Positions 1-8,228 of a DNA stretch of 64,000 nt are shown here, piece by piece. The notes beneath the pieces are model-generated. The model ran no database searches. It was not told the origin of the DNA and worked only from the letters and a program-made list of their open reading frames with translations. Numbering within the stretch: position 1 is the first letter of the stretch; every line of letters begins with the position of its first letter. Location: NCBI RefSeq assembly GCF_009664085.1, contig NZ_CP039268.1, forward strand, positions 253,001 to 317,000, read 5' to 3'. The stretch is from Thermochromatium tepidum ATCC 43061 (lineage in GTDB: Bacteria > Pseudomonadota > Gammaproteobacteria > Chromatiales > Chromatiaceae). Both the position numbers and the translations under genes were made by a program.

Positions 1-494
1 GGGAGCTGATTGGCCGTCTCATAGCGCGGAAAGAAGCGCGCACGCAGCACGGGTTGCATGAGTCGCGGCAGGGTGCGGATGCAGAGTGCCAGGAGCAGCA
101 GGCCGGCAATCAGCTCGGTGAGCCCCGCGAAATAGATCTGACCCTCGACCAGTGCTTGGGCCAATTGCTCGCCAAGCGCGGTATTGGCGCCGATCAGGAG
201 TGTGGCCGACCAGCCGGCCAGGATCATGAAGCCATAGGCGATGTTGCCGCGCGCGGAGAGGAATGTCTTGATCGCCCCACCGCCGAGCGCCCCCAGGGTC
301 GCCCCGACCACTGCCGGCACCCCAAGCGCCTGACCGAGCAGCGCGCTGGCCGAGGCCAGATGCGCCAGTCCCAAGGCCGCTAGCCATTCCTCGCGTAGCA
401 TCGCCAGTGCGCCCAGCATGGGCAGCAGTCCGGCGAGCAGCAGCCCGGTCAGCAGCGGCAGGCGAAACAACGGATCAAATAGGGTCTCTGTCAT
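1..494 (-). CDS. znuB: Zinc ABC transporter permease ZnuB, partial
   Basis: This is the N-terminal about 164 residues of an ABC-3 family inner-membrane permease; the C-terminus lies beyond the left edge. It should form the membrane channel that takes zinc from the periplasmic binding protein into the cytoplasm. Translation shows alternating hydrophobic segments (LLTGLLLAGLLPMLGALAML near the start, then a GGGAIKTFLSARG loop and further membrane helices). The start ATG lies 5 bp after the ATPase gene stop, so it is the last visible gene of the outer-membrane protein, znuA, znuC, znuB operon. Metal specificity is inferred from the operon and the upstream Zur-like site; manganese transport is the alternative. 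Confidence 0.85.
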   Translation of the reverse strand, partial: MTETLFDPLFRLPLLTGLLLAGLLPMLGALAMLREEWLAALGLAHLASASALLGQALGVPAVVGATLGALGGGAIKTFLSARGNIAYGFMILAGWSATLLIGANTALGEQLAQALVEGQIYFAGLTELIAGLLLLALCIRTLPRLMQPVLRARFFPRYETANQL

Positions 495-499
495 CGCTC

Positions 500-1120
500 C
501 TATCCCCGAGTCGTCGGCGCCTCGATGAGACCCCTATCACGCACTTCGAGCAGACGCGAACAGACGCGCGAAAGAAGGTCGTGATCATGGCTGACGATCA
601 GCATCCCGCGCCCGTTGCGTTCCAGCGCCAGGATCTCGATCAAGGCGGCGCGATTGGCCGGATCGAGATGGTTGGTCGGCTCGTCGAGCAAGACCAGATC
701 GGCGTCGGTCGCGAGCGCCGACCAGATCCAGAGCAGTTGGTATTGACCCCCGCTCAGCCGGTCGATGCGCCTGTTGAGCAGGGGCGCAAGCCCATCCGGC
801 AGAACCTCCGGACGCGCGGCCTGCACCCCCGCCGCCCACAACAGCTCGCGCCCGGTCAGTGGCATGACCGAACGCCGCAGTGGTTGCTGATCCAGATACG
901 CCAGCTTCAAGCCGGGTTGGAGTTCGATATGCCCCGAGAAGATCCGCGTCGAACGGACGATGGCCTTTAGCAGCGTCGATTTGCCGGTGCCGTTGGGTCC
1001 CCAGAGTCCGAGCACCTCACCCCGCTCGAGTTGTAGCGAGACCGGTCCGATCACAGGTCGCGTATCGCCCGCGACCAGGGCATCGAGCCGCAATAGGGGG
1101 TGGGGATCTGAGGCGCGCAC
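500..1120 (-). CDS. znuC: Zinc ABC transporter ATPase ZnuC
   Basis: This 206-residue protein is the cytoplasmic ATPase that powers the metal transporter. All nucleotide-binding motifs are present: Walker A GPNGTGKS at 41-48, signature LSGGQ at 122-126, Walker B LVLLDEPT at 142-149, D-loop HLDP and the switch histidine in IVSHDHD at about 178. It is slightly shorter than many ZnuC proteins and lacks a C-terminal extension. The gene starts 6 bp after the znuA stop and ends 5 bp before znuB, so translation is probably coupled. Zinc rather than another divalent metal is inferred from the neighbouring znuA and the Zur-like operator. Confidence 0.9.
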   Translation of the reverse strand: MRASDPHPLLRLDALVAGDTRPVIGPVSLQLERGEVLGLWGPNGTGKSTLLKAIVRSTRIFSGHIELQPGLKLAYLDQQPLRRSVMPLTGRELLWAAGVQAARPEVLPDGLAPLLNRRIDRLSGGQYQLLWIWSALATDADLVLLDEPTNHLDPANRAALIEILALERNGRGMLIVSHDHDLLSRVCSRLLEVRDRGLIEAPTTRG

Positions 1121-1126
1121 CGGATT

Positions 1127-2020
1127 TTAGGGACGTGCCGCCGCGATGGCCTCGACCCAGTGCTCGATATGATCCAGATAGCCCGTGCCATCGGCCTCAA
1201 GCGGCGGGGCCAGCGGCAGGCGTTTCACGGGCCAGCCGAGATCACGCGCCAATTTCGTGGGTACCTGGGGCGACTGATAGGGCGCATAGATCACCACGCC
1301 GGCGCGTCCCTTGAGCTTGGTTGTCAGTTCGAGCAGATCCTGTCCGGTCGGTGGCACACCCGGAGTCGACTCGATGGTGCCGAGCAGCGGCACCCCGAAG
1401 CGATCGAGCAGATAGACGGCGTCACGATGATAGAGCAGCACACCAGGCGCCCCCGCCAACCGTGCACGCCAGTCGGCGACACGCTGCTCGACCGCCTGGG
1501 CGAAGACCGCGGCGCCCTGGCGATAGATCGCCGCACCGTCCGGATCGAGCCGCGCCAGACGCTCGGCCAAGGCAGCGGCGATCTGGACCATACGCACCGG
1601 GTCCAGATCGACATGCGGATTACCGAGTGGATGCACGTCGCCGAGTGCGCGGTCGGCCGCTTTGCCGACGTCGAGTAGCTCGACCTGGGCGGCGGCCTCG
1701 AAATAGCCGTCCCGGCCCGGCTGGATGGCCGGATTGGCCGCGCCGGCGATCGCCGCCGGCAGCCAGCCGACCTCTAGCTCGGCGCCGATGGCCACCACCA
1801 GATTGGCGTCTCGCAACGCGCGCATCATGCTTGGCTTGGCCTGGATCTGGTGCAGATCGTGTTCGGGACCGACTAAGACGGTCGGTTCCAGACGCTCGCC
1901 GGCCAAGGCACGCACCAGGGCGCCCAGGCTCGAATTGGTCGCAACGACATTGAGCGGCGCGGCCAGTGCGTTTCCCATCAGGATCAGAGCCAGGAGGGAG
2001 ATCAGGATTCTGAATGGCAT
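1127..2020 (-). CDS. znuA: Periplasmic zinc-binding protein ZnuA
   Basis: A cluster A-I metal-binding lipocalin-unrelated solute-binding protein of 297 residues that should capture zinc in the periplasm and hand it to ZnuB. The chosen start gives a clear signal peptide (PFRILISLLALILMGNALA); the open frame continues upstream but with no signal-like sequence. Likely metal ligands are the histidines in PEHDLH (54 and 57), GDVHPLGNPH (130 and 136) and LLYHRD (198). The long His/Asp-rich flexible loop found in many ZnuA proteins is missing, while a His-rich loop occurs in the outer-membrane protein encoded just upstream. The gene is followed by the ATPase after 6 bp. Confidence 0.88.
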   Translation of the reverse strand: MPFRILISLLALILMGNALAAPLNVVATNSSLGALVRALAGERLEPTVLVGPEHDLHQIQAKPSMMRALRDANLVVAIGAELEVGWLPAAIAGAANPAIQPGRDGYFEAAAQVELLDVGKAADRALGDVHPLGNPHVDLDPVRMVQIAAALAERLARLDPDGAAIYRQGAAVFAQAVEQRVADWRARLAGAPGVLLYHRDAVYLLDRFGVPLLGTIESTPGVPPTGQDLLELTTKLKGRAGVVIYAPYQSPQVPTKLARDLGWPVKRLPLAPPLEADGTGYLDHIEHWVEAIAAARP

Positions 2021-2061
2021 GATGAATTCTCTCCAATACTCAAGACCGCGCCTGAGCGCCG

Positions 2062-3603
2062 CTAGAATGCATGAGCGCCGTGGCTGCCCAGGCTCATCAG
2101 GAACTGCAGATAGAAGGCGTCGAAGCGCTCGCGCTCGTTCGCGGCCACCAGGATGTCGTTGCGCGCATACTGGGCGCGCAGTTGCGAGAATTCTGATAGC
2201 TTCCAGGTCAGGTTCAGACTCCAACGATCCGAGGAACCATAGTCGGCATGCTCGCCGCCGCCAACCTCGTTGGTCAGGCCCAGCATGTCATAGCGCACGC
2301 CGGCCGTCCAGCGCGGCGCGATGCCATAGAGCGCTTGGGCATAGAAGCCGTCGGTGGTGAAGGTGCGCCGCGAGCCGATGATCTCGGGATGCGGGCTGGA
2401 GACGATGTCGAGATCCTTGACCGAACGCAGATACTCGGTCTGGAATTTGAAATCGCCCTGACCGTGCGGGCCTGAGCCGTCGTACTTGTAGACCAGATCC
2501 AAGCCCCAGAGATCGGCCTCGCCCGCCAGCGCGTTCTCGTGGATCTCGTCCTCGTCGGCATGGGTGTGCGTTTGGACCTCCTGATGCTGGGTGTTGTGCG
2601 CATAGGAGACACCGACTTGCAGCGCCTGGTCCTGCCCCAGATCCGGTGCGACCTTGGCGAAGAGGGTCCAGAGTCGCGGGCCATTCTTGGTCGCATCCAG
2701 TCCCAGTCGCTCCTGATCCTCATTACTGAGTGTGGCACCGAAGCGTTCTTGATCGCCCTGGAGCGCCTCGACCCCGAGCAGGGTATAGACCGGCAGCCTC
2801 GGCAGCCAGGTAAGCTGTACGCCCGTGTCCTGGAGACCATGATCGCCGAGCAGGTTCAGATAGGGCAGATTCTGGTCGACGAAGTCCCAGGCGTGCGGAT
2901 GCTGCTTGTTGGCATACCCGAAGTCGCTCAGGAACTTGCCCGCCTTGACGCGCAGTCCGTGGGGCAGGGCGCGCGTCTGCAACCAGGCCTCCTCCAGATG
3001 GACATCGCCCTCGTCCATGACGGCGAGATAGGCGGCGGCGTCGAAATAGGGATCGACCGTGGCACTGAAGGACAGCTCGGCCTCGCTGAAGTTGAAGCCA
3101 TTGTTCAGCCCGCCGTGGCTGTGGCCATGATCCGCCTCATGGACATGATCCTGGTCATGGGCCAGACCGCCCGAGGGTTGCAGCGCCTGCCCGACCAATG
3201 CGGCCCCCGAGCCACGGCGTCCATCGTTGTAATAGTTGCCGTTGAGGATCACCGAGATCTGTGGGTTGAAGGCCGTGCCCGAGCTGAGTGCGCCTCGGAA
3301 ATCGGGGGGGTGCGAGGTGGTGGAGGCTGGTATAGAGGAGGTCGACACGGATGGAGCCCGCATCGGCTGGGAGATCGCCGGATCGGTCGCGGCTGAGGCG
3401 GCGGATGCCGAGGGAGGTCTTGACTGACGCTCGGCCCGCGCGAGCCGATCCTCCAGGTCCTGGATGCGGCGCTCGTACTGGCTGCGCATCTGTTCGAGCA
3501 TGGATCTGAGTTGGGCGATTTCGGCCTCACTAGAGGCCTGAACGGCAGCGGCCGGTGCGATCAGGGCCGTCGCCAGACCGGCGGTTAGGATCGATGGACG
3601 CAT
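2062..3603 (-). CDS. Histidine-rich outer-membrane porin-like protein of the zinc operon
   Basis: A 513-residue protein with a signal peptide (start MRPSILTAGLATALIAPAAA), a short coiled-coil stretch (about 25-60: LRSMLEQMRSQYERRIQDLE), then a beta-rich body typical of a porin-like barrel ending in an aromatic residue (HGAHAF). Two histidine-rich stretches, HDQDHVHEADHGHSHGG near 149-165 and HTHADEDEIH near 346-355, look like metal-binding surface loops. It is the first gene after a Zur-like palindrome and precedes znuA by 41 bp. I infer a role in zinc capture or passage across the outer membrane; no TonB box or plug domain was seen, so a classical TonB-dependent receptor is unlikely. The in-frame upstream ATG at 3648 was rejected because it precedes the signal peptide. 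Confidence 0.75.
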   Translation of the reverse strand: MRPSILTAGLATALIAPAAAVQASSEAEIAQLRSMLEQMRSQYERRIQDLEDRLARAERQSRPPSASAASAATDPAISQPMRAPSVSTSSIPASTTSHPPDFRGALSSGTAFNPQISVILNGNYYNDGRRGSGAALVGQALQPSGGLAHDQDHVHEADHGHSHGGLNNGFNFSEAELSFSATVDPYFDAAAYLAVMDEGDVHLEEAWLQTRALPHGLRVKAGKFLSDFGYANKQHPHAWDFVDQNLPYLNLLGDHGLQDTGVQLTWLPRLPVYTLLGVEALQGDQERFGATLSNEDQERLGLDATKNGPRLWTLFAKVAPDLGQDQALQVGVSYAHNTQHQEVQTHTHADEDEIHENALAGEADLWGLDLVYKYDGSGPHGQGDFKFQTEYLRSVKDLDIVSSPHPEIIGSRRTFTTDGFYAQALYGIAPRWTAGVRYDMLGLTNEVGGGEHADYGSSDRWSLNLTWKLSEFSQLRAQYARNDILVAANERERFDAFYLQFLMSLGSHGAHAF

Positions 3604-3649
3604 GAGTGGAACTCCTGCCGGGATGCGTGTCGATGAATGGGCGGGCACG

Positions 3650-3668
3650 AATGTTATGAAATAACATT
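3650..3668. promoter_or_regulatory. Zur-like operator palindrome
   Basis: AATGTTAT-GAA-ATAACATT is a perfect 8+3+8 palindrome, AT-rich in a GC-rich setting, and matches the gammaproteobacterial Zur box (TGTTATA-like arms). It lies 46 bp upstream of the outer-membrane protein start and 58 bp upstream of the divergent AhpD-like gene, so it could repress both under zinc sufficiency. Zur control is inferred from the motif and from the znu genes downstream. Confidence 0.8.
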
Positions 3669-3726
3669 TTTAGGAACAATCCCATTCAAGGCCGCCCAGC
3701 CGGTCAGGTTGCCAGTGACCTCGACC

Positions 3727-4377
3727 ATGCGTAGCATCTGCGCCTGCAAAGGCCGTTTTTACAACCAGAGGTTTCCAGTGGCCAGTCAGGCAGTCCGCGA
3801 GTCCATCCAGGGCCAACCCTTCAACGACGTTCTCAACGAATTACACGCCCATACCTTCTCAGGCGCACCTGGAGAATCCGACCCCTTCATCCTCAGCGAA
3901 CTCGACCGCGAGTTCATCGCCTATGCGCTGGCGCTCTACTATCAGTGCGATCACTGCCAGCAGTACCACGGGCGGGCGATCGAGCGCCTGCGCAAGGAGA
4001 GCAACGCCAAGCCTTGGGCCTGGCAGGCTGAGTTCGTCAAGATCGTGCTCTTTCTGCGCATCAGCCGTCCGAATGTCTCGGAGGTCGAGTGGCAGGGTTG
4101 GGTCGAGTCTTGGCGTCGCTTTGCCACCCGTCTGCACTATCGGTATCCAAACTTCGCCTGCCACATCGCCTACGCCGTCGGGATCGCGCGCGCTGACGAG
4201 ACACTCATGGACCTGGCCTTCGAGTCGCTGACCCGGCACTATCCGGACGGTGACACCCTACTGGGCGTCATCCGCGACATCGACCGCGTGGTGGTATTCA
4301 TGAAGGCCGCGACCTCGAAGAATCGCACCGACCCAATCGTGCGCCGTCAACTCAAAGCGCGCGGCATTCACATCTGA
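3727..4377 (+). CDS. AhpD/carboxymuconolactone decarboxylase-like protein
   Basis: A 216-residue cytoplasmic protein whose middle part (about residues 57-85) carries the CMD/AhpD-type active-site pattern: LALYYQCDHCQQYHGRAI, a CxxC pair followed three residues later by a histidine-containing helix. In AhpD the two cysteines form the redox centre. The rest does not give a closer assignment. The start was placed at the ATG at 3727; the frame is open further upstream through the Zur-like site, which makes earlier starts unlikely. It is divergent from the zinc operon and shares its control region, so zinc-dependent expression is possible. Ends just before a bidirectional-looking hairpin. Confidence 0.6.
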   Translation: MRSICACKGRFYNQRFPVASQAVRESIQGQPFNDVLNELHAHTFSGAPGESDPFILSELDREFIAYALALYYQCDHCQQYHGRAIERLRKESNAKPWAWQAEFVKIVLFLRISRPNVSEVEWQGWVESWRRFATRLHYRYPNFACHIAYAVGIARADETLMDLAFESLTRHYPDGDTLLGVIRDIDRVVVFMKAATSKNRTDPIVRRQLKARGIHI

Positions 4378-4416
4378 CAAAATCAAGGGGTTGTCGGGAA
4401 GGGGGGTGCGGCGGGT

Positions 4417-4446
4417 GCCGCGAGGGTTCGCCCTCGCGGCCTTTGT
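4417..4446. terminator. Terminator hairpin between convergent genes
   Basis: GCCGCGAGGG-TTCG-CCCTCGCGGC is a perfect 10-bp stem with a stable TTCG tetraloop, followed by CTTTG. It sits between the convergent AhpD-like gene and prk and could end both transcripts. The T-run is short, so strength is uncertain. Confidence 0.65.
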
Positions 4447-4460
4447 CGCGGGATGGATCC

Positions 4461-5351
4461 TCAGACCTTGCGCGCGTCCATCATGCGCTCGATGATCGGC
4501 TGGAGGATGATCTCCATCGCGAAGCCCATCTTGCCACCGGGCACCACCATGGTGTTGCGGCGCGACATGAAGGAGTTGGGGATCATGGCGAGCAGATAGG
4601 GGAAGTCGATCTGGAGCTTATTTGGATCCTTGAAGCGGATGATGACGAAGCTCTCGTCCGGTGTCGGGATGTCGCGGGCGATGAAGGGGTTGGAGGTATC
4701 GACCGTGGGCACGCGCTGGAAGTTGATGTCGGTCAGCGAGAACTGCGGCGTGATGTAGCGGATGTAGTCCGGCATCCGGCGCATGATGGTGTCGACGATG
4801 GCCTCGGCCGAATAGCCACGTTCGAGATTGTCGCGGTGGATCTTCTGGATCCATTCCAGGTTGATGATCGGCACCACGCCGACGCCCAGGTCGACATGCT
4901 GGGCGACATTGTTGTCCTCGGTGACGACCAGGCCGTGCAGACCCTCATAGAACAGCAGATCGGTCCCGGTTGGTAGATCCTCCCAGGGCGTAAACTCGCC
5001 GGGATTGAGCGAGGTGCCGAGCCGGGCATTGAGCTGACGCGCCTCCTCGTCGCTGTGGATGTAATACCGCTTCTTGCCGGTGCCGCTCTCACCGTATTCG
5101 CGGAAGAGCTCTTCGAGCAGGTCGAAGCGATTGGCCGCCGGTCCGAAATGACTGAGACTCTCGCCACGCTGGGCGGCGGCGGCCATCTCGATCTTCATCG
5201 CGGCACGGTCGTAGCGGTGGAAGCTGTCGCCCTCGATCACCGCCGCGCGGATGTTGTCGCGATGGAAGATGTGTTCGAAGGCGCGCTTGACGGTCGTGGT
5301 GCCGGCGCCGGAAGAACCTGTAACGGCGATGATCGGATGCTTCTTGGACAT
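4461..5351 (-). CDS. prk: Phosphoribulokinase
   Basis: A 296-residue cytoplasmic enzyme that phosphorylates ribulose 5-phosphate to ribulose 1,5-bisphosphate, the CO2 acceptor of RuBisCO. It has the P-loop TGSSGAGTTT at 11-20 and the family blocks VIEGDSFHRYDR and FYEGLHGLV. Length and sequence fit the short proteobacterial class of the enzyme. The start is preceded by GGGGAGAG in the leader (CTC CCC GTT CT on the plus strand), and the earlier in-frame ATG at 5396 would add 15 residues without support. No RuBisCO gene is present in the window; the Calvin-cycle partners tkt, gap, pgk and fba lie about 20 kb away. Confidence 0.95.
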   Translation of the reverse strand: MSKKHPIIAVTGSSGAGTTTVKRAFEHIFHRDNIRAAVIEGDSFHRYDRAAMKIEMAAAAQRGESLSHFGPAANRFDLLEELFREYGESGTGKKRYYIHSDEEARQLNARLGTSLNPGEFTPWEDLPTGTDLLFYEGLHGLVVTEDNNVAQHVDLGVGVVPIINLEWIQKIHRDNLERGYSAEAIVDTIMRRMPDYIRYITPQFSLTDINFQRVPTVDTSNPFIARDIPTPDESFVIIRFKDPNKLQIDFPYLLAMIPNSFMSRRNTMVVPGGKMGFAMEIILQPIIERMMDARKV

Positions 5352-5502
5352 GAGGTTCTCTCCCCGTTCTTTATCGTTGTCTGGATACCCGGACACTGGT
5401 GTCGTCGCGGGTCTCAGCCGTCGAGACGTTTGACATGATTCTCTAATATATCACGACCCTCGGTGCTCGATCCTCGGATACGAGGGCCGGTACGTTCTCG
5501 GT

Positions 5503-6201
5503 TCAGGTGGCCGTAACTGTTGTGGGCGCCGCCACGACGACCTGTGCCGCCGCCCGGCGCTTGGCGCGTTGGTCGAAGAGGTTTTTGAGCGCAATCATCA
5601 GGCCAAGGCCGATGAAGGCCCCAGGCGGCAGGATGGCGATCAGTGCGCCCTGGAAATCCTTGCCCAGGCTCAGCGAGAGCACCTTGGCCCAGTCGCCGAG
5701 CAGCAGATCGGCCTGATGGAACAGCGTGCCCTGACCGACAAGCTCACGCAGCCCACCGAGCGTGGTCAGCACCAGGGTCGCGCCCAGTCCCACCGCAAAA
5801 CCATCGAGCAGCGCACGGTCGAGGCGATTCTTGGATGCAAATGCCTCGGCGCGACCGATGATGATGCAGTTGACTACGATCAGCGCGATGAACAGCCCCA
5901 GTACTTGATACAGGTCATAGAAAAACGCCTGCATGATCAGCTCGACCAGGGTGACGAAGGAGGCGATGACCAGGACGAACACCGGGATGCGGATCTCGGG
6001 CCGCACCAGATGACGTACCAGGGAAACCGTGCCGTTGGAACAGGTGATGACTGCCGTGGTCGCCAGGCCCATCCCAAGCCCATTGGTCGCCGAGGTCGTG
6101 GTCGCCAACAGCGGACAGAGCCCGAGCAGCGCCACCAGTGACTGGTTGTTGCTCCAGAGGCCGGCGCTGAGGATACGTCGATAGGATTGGGGTGCCGACA
6201 T
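5503..6201 (-). CDS. rnfE: Rnf electron transport complex subunit E
   Basis: A 232-residue integral membrane subunit of the Rnf/Rsx ion-translocating ferredoxin:NAD oxidoreductase. The family start LWSNNQSLVALLGLCPLL and the block NGLGMGLATTAV are clear, and six hydrophobic segments can be traced (for example TLVELIMQAFFYDLYQVLGLFIALIVVNCIIIGRAEAF, read in parts). Its start codon overlaps the rnfG stop by one base (TGATG). It is the last gene of a three-gene rnfD-rnfG-rnfE unit. In phototrophs Rnf often supplies reduced ferredoxin, for example to nitrogenase; that role is inferred. Confidence 0.93.
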   Translation of the reverse strand: MSAPQSYRRILSAGLWSNNQSLVALLGLCPLLATTTSATNGLGMGLATTAVITCSNGTVSLVRHLVRPEIRIPVFVLVIASFVTLVELIMQAFFYDLYQVLGLFIALIVVNCIIIGRAEAFASKNRLDRALLDGFAVGLGATLVLTTLGGLRELVGQGTLFHQADLLLGDWAKVLSLSLGKDFQGALIAILPPGAFIGLGLMIALKNLFDQRAKRRAAAQVVVAAPTTVTAT

Positions 6202-6860
6202 CAGCCCTGACCTCCGCTCGTTGGCCCGCCGGCCTGGTCCTCGCGGGGCGCGTAGAGCGCCTCGCCCTGTTGTTGGACATAGAGCAGGGTGTCACGCACC
6301 GCCTTGACGACCGAGCGCGGTGTGATGGTCGCCCCCGTGAACTGATCGAACTCACCGCCGTCGCGCCTCACCGCCCACTTCTCGAGCGGGGGGTTGGTCA
6401 GCGACTTACCGGTAAAGCCCAGCACCCAGTCCGACTTAGACTCCTCGATCTTGTCGCCGAGCCCAGGGGTTTCGTGATGCGAGACCACGCGCACCCCGCC
6501 CAGGGTGCCGTCGCGCAGCACCGACACCAAGAGCTTGATCGGACCGGCATAGCCGTCCGGGACCACGGGTTCGAGCACCACAGCGACCGGGGAGCCGTCG
6601 TGACGCGCGCGATAGACCTGGGTGAAATCGGCGCCGAGTAGCTGGCGCGCACTGACCTGGAGGCGGTCTTGGAGCGGATCATTGTTGACCTGCTCAGTGG
6701 GTAGGATGGTATCGAGCTTGCGCTTCATCGCCAGGTACTGGTTGTCGGCGATGCGTGCCTCGACCGAGTCATGCGTGATCGCGACCAAGGACACGCTGAT
6801 GACGGCAAAGGCGCCGAGCAACCCGCCGGATAGCAGGAGAGAGACGAGCTTGGTCCTCAT
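6201..6860 (-). CDS. rnfG: Rnf complex FMN-carrying subunit G
   Basis: A 219-residue protein with one N-terminal membrane anchor (LVSLLLSGGLLGAFAVISVS) and a periplasmic FMN-binding domain. The motif FTGATITPRSVV near residue 170 contains the threonine that carries covalently bound FMN in this family. It passes electrons within the Rnf complex. The start ATG overlaps the rnfD stop in the sequence ATGA, and its stop overlaps the rnfE start, showing translational coupling. An open frame extends far upstream but overlaps rnfD and was discarded. Confidence 0.93.
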   Translation of the reverse strand: MRTKLVSLLLSGGLLGAFAVISVSLVAITHDSVEARIADNQYLAMKRKLDTILPTEQVNNDPLQDRLQVSARQLLGADFTQVYRARHDGSPVAVVLEPVVPDGYAGPIKLLVSVLRDGTLGGVRVVSHHETPGLGDKIEESKSDWVLGFTGKSLTNPPLEKWAVRRDGGEFDQFTGATITPRSVVKAVRDTLLYVQQQGEALYAPREDQAGGPTSGGQG

Positions 6861-7897
6861 GTACGTGCGCTCCCATGTCCAAAGACACGCGGTTGGGTGT
6901 AGTAATCGATGGTCGGGGCGGCAATATTCATCAACAAGACCGCGAAGGCCACCGCGTCCGGATAGCCGCCCCAGGAGCGGATCACATAGACGATAAGACC
7001 GATACTGGCACCGAAGACGAGCTGGCCCTTCTTGGTAGTACAGGCCGTCACCGGATCGGTGGCGATGAAAAAGGCCCCGAGCATGGTGGCACCGCTGAAC
7101 AGATGGAACAGGGGTGTCGGGTGCGTCTGCGGGGCGATGACCCAAAATAAGGCGGAGGCGGCCGTCAGGCCAAGTAGCATGGACACAGGGATGTGCCAGG
7201 TAATGATCCGTCGTACCAGGAGATAGGCCCCACCGAGCAGGAAGGCCACCCCGACCCATTCCCAGCCGCGTCCGCCGAGCAGGCCCCAGGTCCGGCTCTG
7301 GACGATCTGGTCGAGGGTTTGCCCCAGCTTGAGTTTGCCGCGCATCTCGTCGAGCGGGGTGGCCGAGGAGACGGCGTCCCATTCGAGCCCAGTCGGCAGC
7401 GCACCGCCCAGGATCAGACGCAACGACTCCATGAAGCTCAGCGGATGCTCGGCTAGCCCGGCGGGCGCCAGCCAGGTGGTCATGGCCACCGGATAGGAGA
7501 CGAGCAAGAAGACATAGGCGGCCATCGCTGGGTTGAATGGGTTGTAGCCTAGGCCACCATAGAGCTGTTTGACCAGCACGATGGCAAAGAACATCCCGAG
7601 CAGGGTCAACCACCAAGGCAGCGTCGGCGAGACCGAGAGCGCAAACAGCACCGCCGTCACCACGGCGCTTAGATCACGCAGTGCGATCAGCGGCGGGCGT
7701 CCGCGCAGGAGCATCACGACGGTTTCGAACATCACCGCGAAGGTCACGGCGAGCACGATGTTGATCAGCAGACCCCAGCCGAAGAACCAGGTCATGACCA
7801 GGATGCCGGGGATGAGTGCCAGTAGCACTTCGAACATGATGCGATCGACCCGGTTCACTCGGGGCACATGGGGGGAGGAGATGATGGCGTTTTGCAT
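6857..7897 (-). CDS. rnfD: Rnf complex subunit D
   Basis: A 346-residue polytopic membrane protein beginning MQNAIISSPHVPRV. It shows the RnfD/NqrB pattern with about eight to ten hydrophobic helices, the motif GYNPFNPAMAAYVFL, and WDAVSSATPLDE, where the threonine is the expected covalent FMN attachment residue. The usual operon has rnfA, rnfB and rnfC immediately upstream; here the 330 bp upstream hold only a small frame and the neighbouring gene is a protease. So rnfABC must be elsewhere or absent. The chosen start follows the conserved N-terminus; the 36-residue upstream extension is not family-like. Confidence 0.93.
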   Translation of the reverse strand: MQNAIISSPHVPRVNRVDRIMFEVLLALIPGILVMTWFFGWGLLINIVLAVTFAVMFETVVMLLRGRPPLIALRDLSAVVTAVLFALSVSPTLPWWLTLLGMFFAIVLVKQLYGGLGYNPFNPAMAAYVFLLVSYPVAMTTWLAPAGLAEHPLSFMESLRLILGGALPTGLEWDAVSSATPLDEMRGKLKLGQTLDQIVQSRTWGLLGGRGWEWVGVAFLLGGAYLLVRRIITWHIPVSMLLGLTAASALFWVIAPQTHPTPLFHLFSGATMLGAFFIATDPVTACTTKKGQLVFGASIGLIVYVIRSWGGYPDAVAFAVLLMNIAAPTIDYYTQPRVFGHGSART

Positions 7898-8001
7898 GAA
7901 ACAGGATCCGAAGGGTTGCTCCAGTGCACGGCTGGGCAACCTCGTTGAGGCGAAAAATAAGGTTGTAGATCGATCAGGGCCGTCAGCCGGCTTACCGGAA
8001 C

Positions 8002-8226
8002 TCAACTAAACGCGTCCGTCTGGTCGAGTCGCGGACTGACAGGGGCGCAATCGCATCCGCCGTCCCATCCAACCAGGACTCTATCCCATCGCTTCCCAGA
8101 TAGGCTCGGGGACGCGGGTTGGGATCGCCTCGGCGACCGACCTGGATCAAGGATCGACACCAACGTCATGGCCGGACCCAGCAGGGCAACGAGGATCAGA
8201 CGGTTATAACGGAGTAATGCCGTCAT
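8002..8226 (-). CDS. Possible small membrane protein
   Basis: A 74-residue open frame that starts 2 bp after the stop of the retropepsin-like gene (TGA AG ATG). It begins with one hydrophobic segment (LILVALLGPAMTLVSIL, residues 9-25) and continues with a Pro/Ser/Gly-rich tail that looks non-globular. Its tight spacing to the upstream gene is the main support. No family is recognised and it may not be translated. Confidence 0.35.
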   Translation of the reverse strand: MTALLRYNRLILVALLGPAMTLVSILDPGRSPRRSQPASPSLSGKRWDRVLVGWDGGCDCAPVSPRLDQTDAFS

Positions 8227-8228
8227 CT

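Noticed and set aside
4443-4976. Long antisense frames over prk, sucA, pyk and similar genes
   Set aside because: They are mirror frames of strongly conserved genes in GC-rich DNA, with no domain of their own.
7898-8228. Remnant of rnfC upstream of rnfD
   Set aside because: No frame in this stretch shows the RnfC iron-sulfur or NADH-binding motifs.
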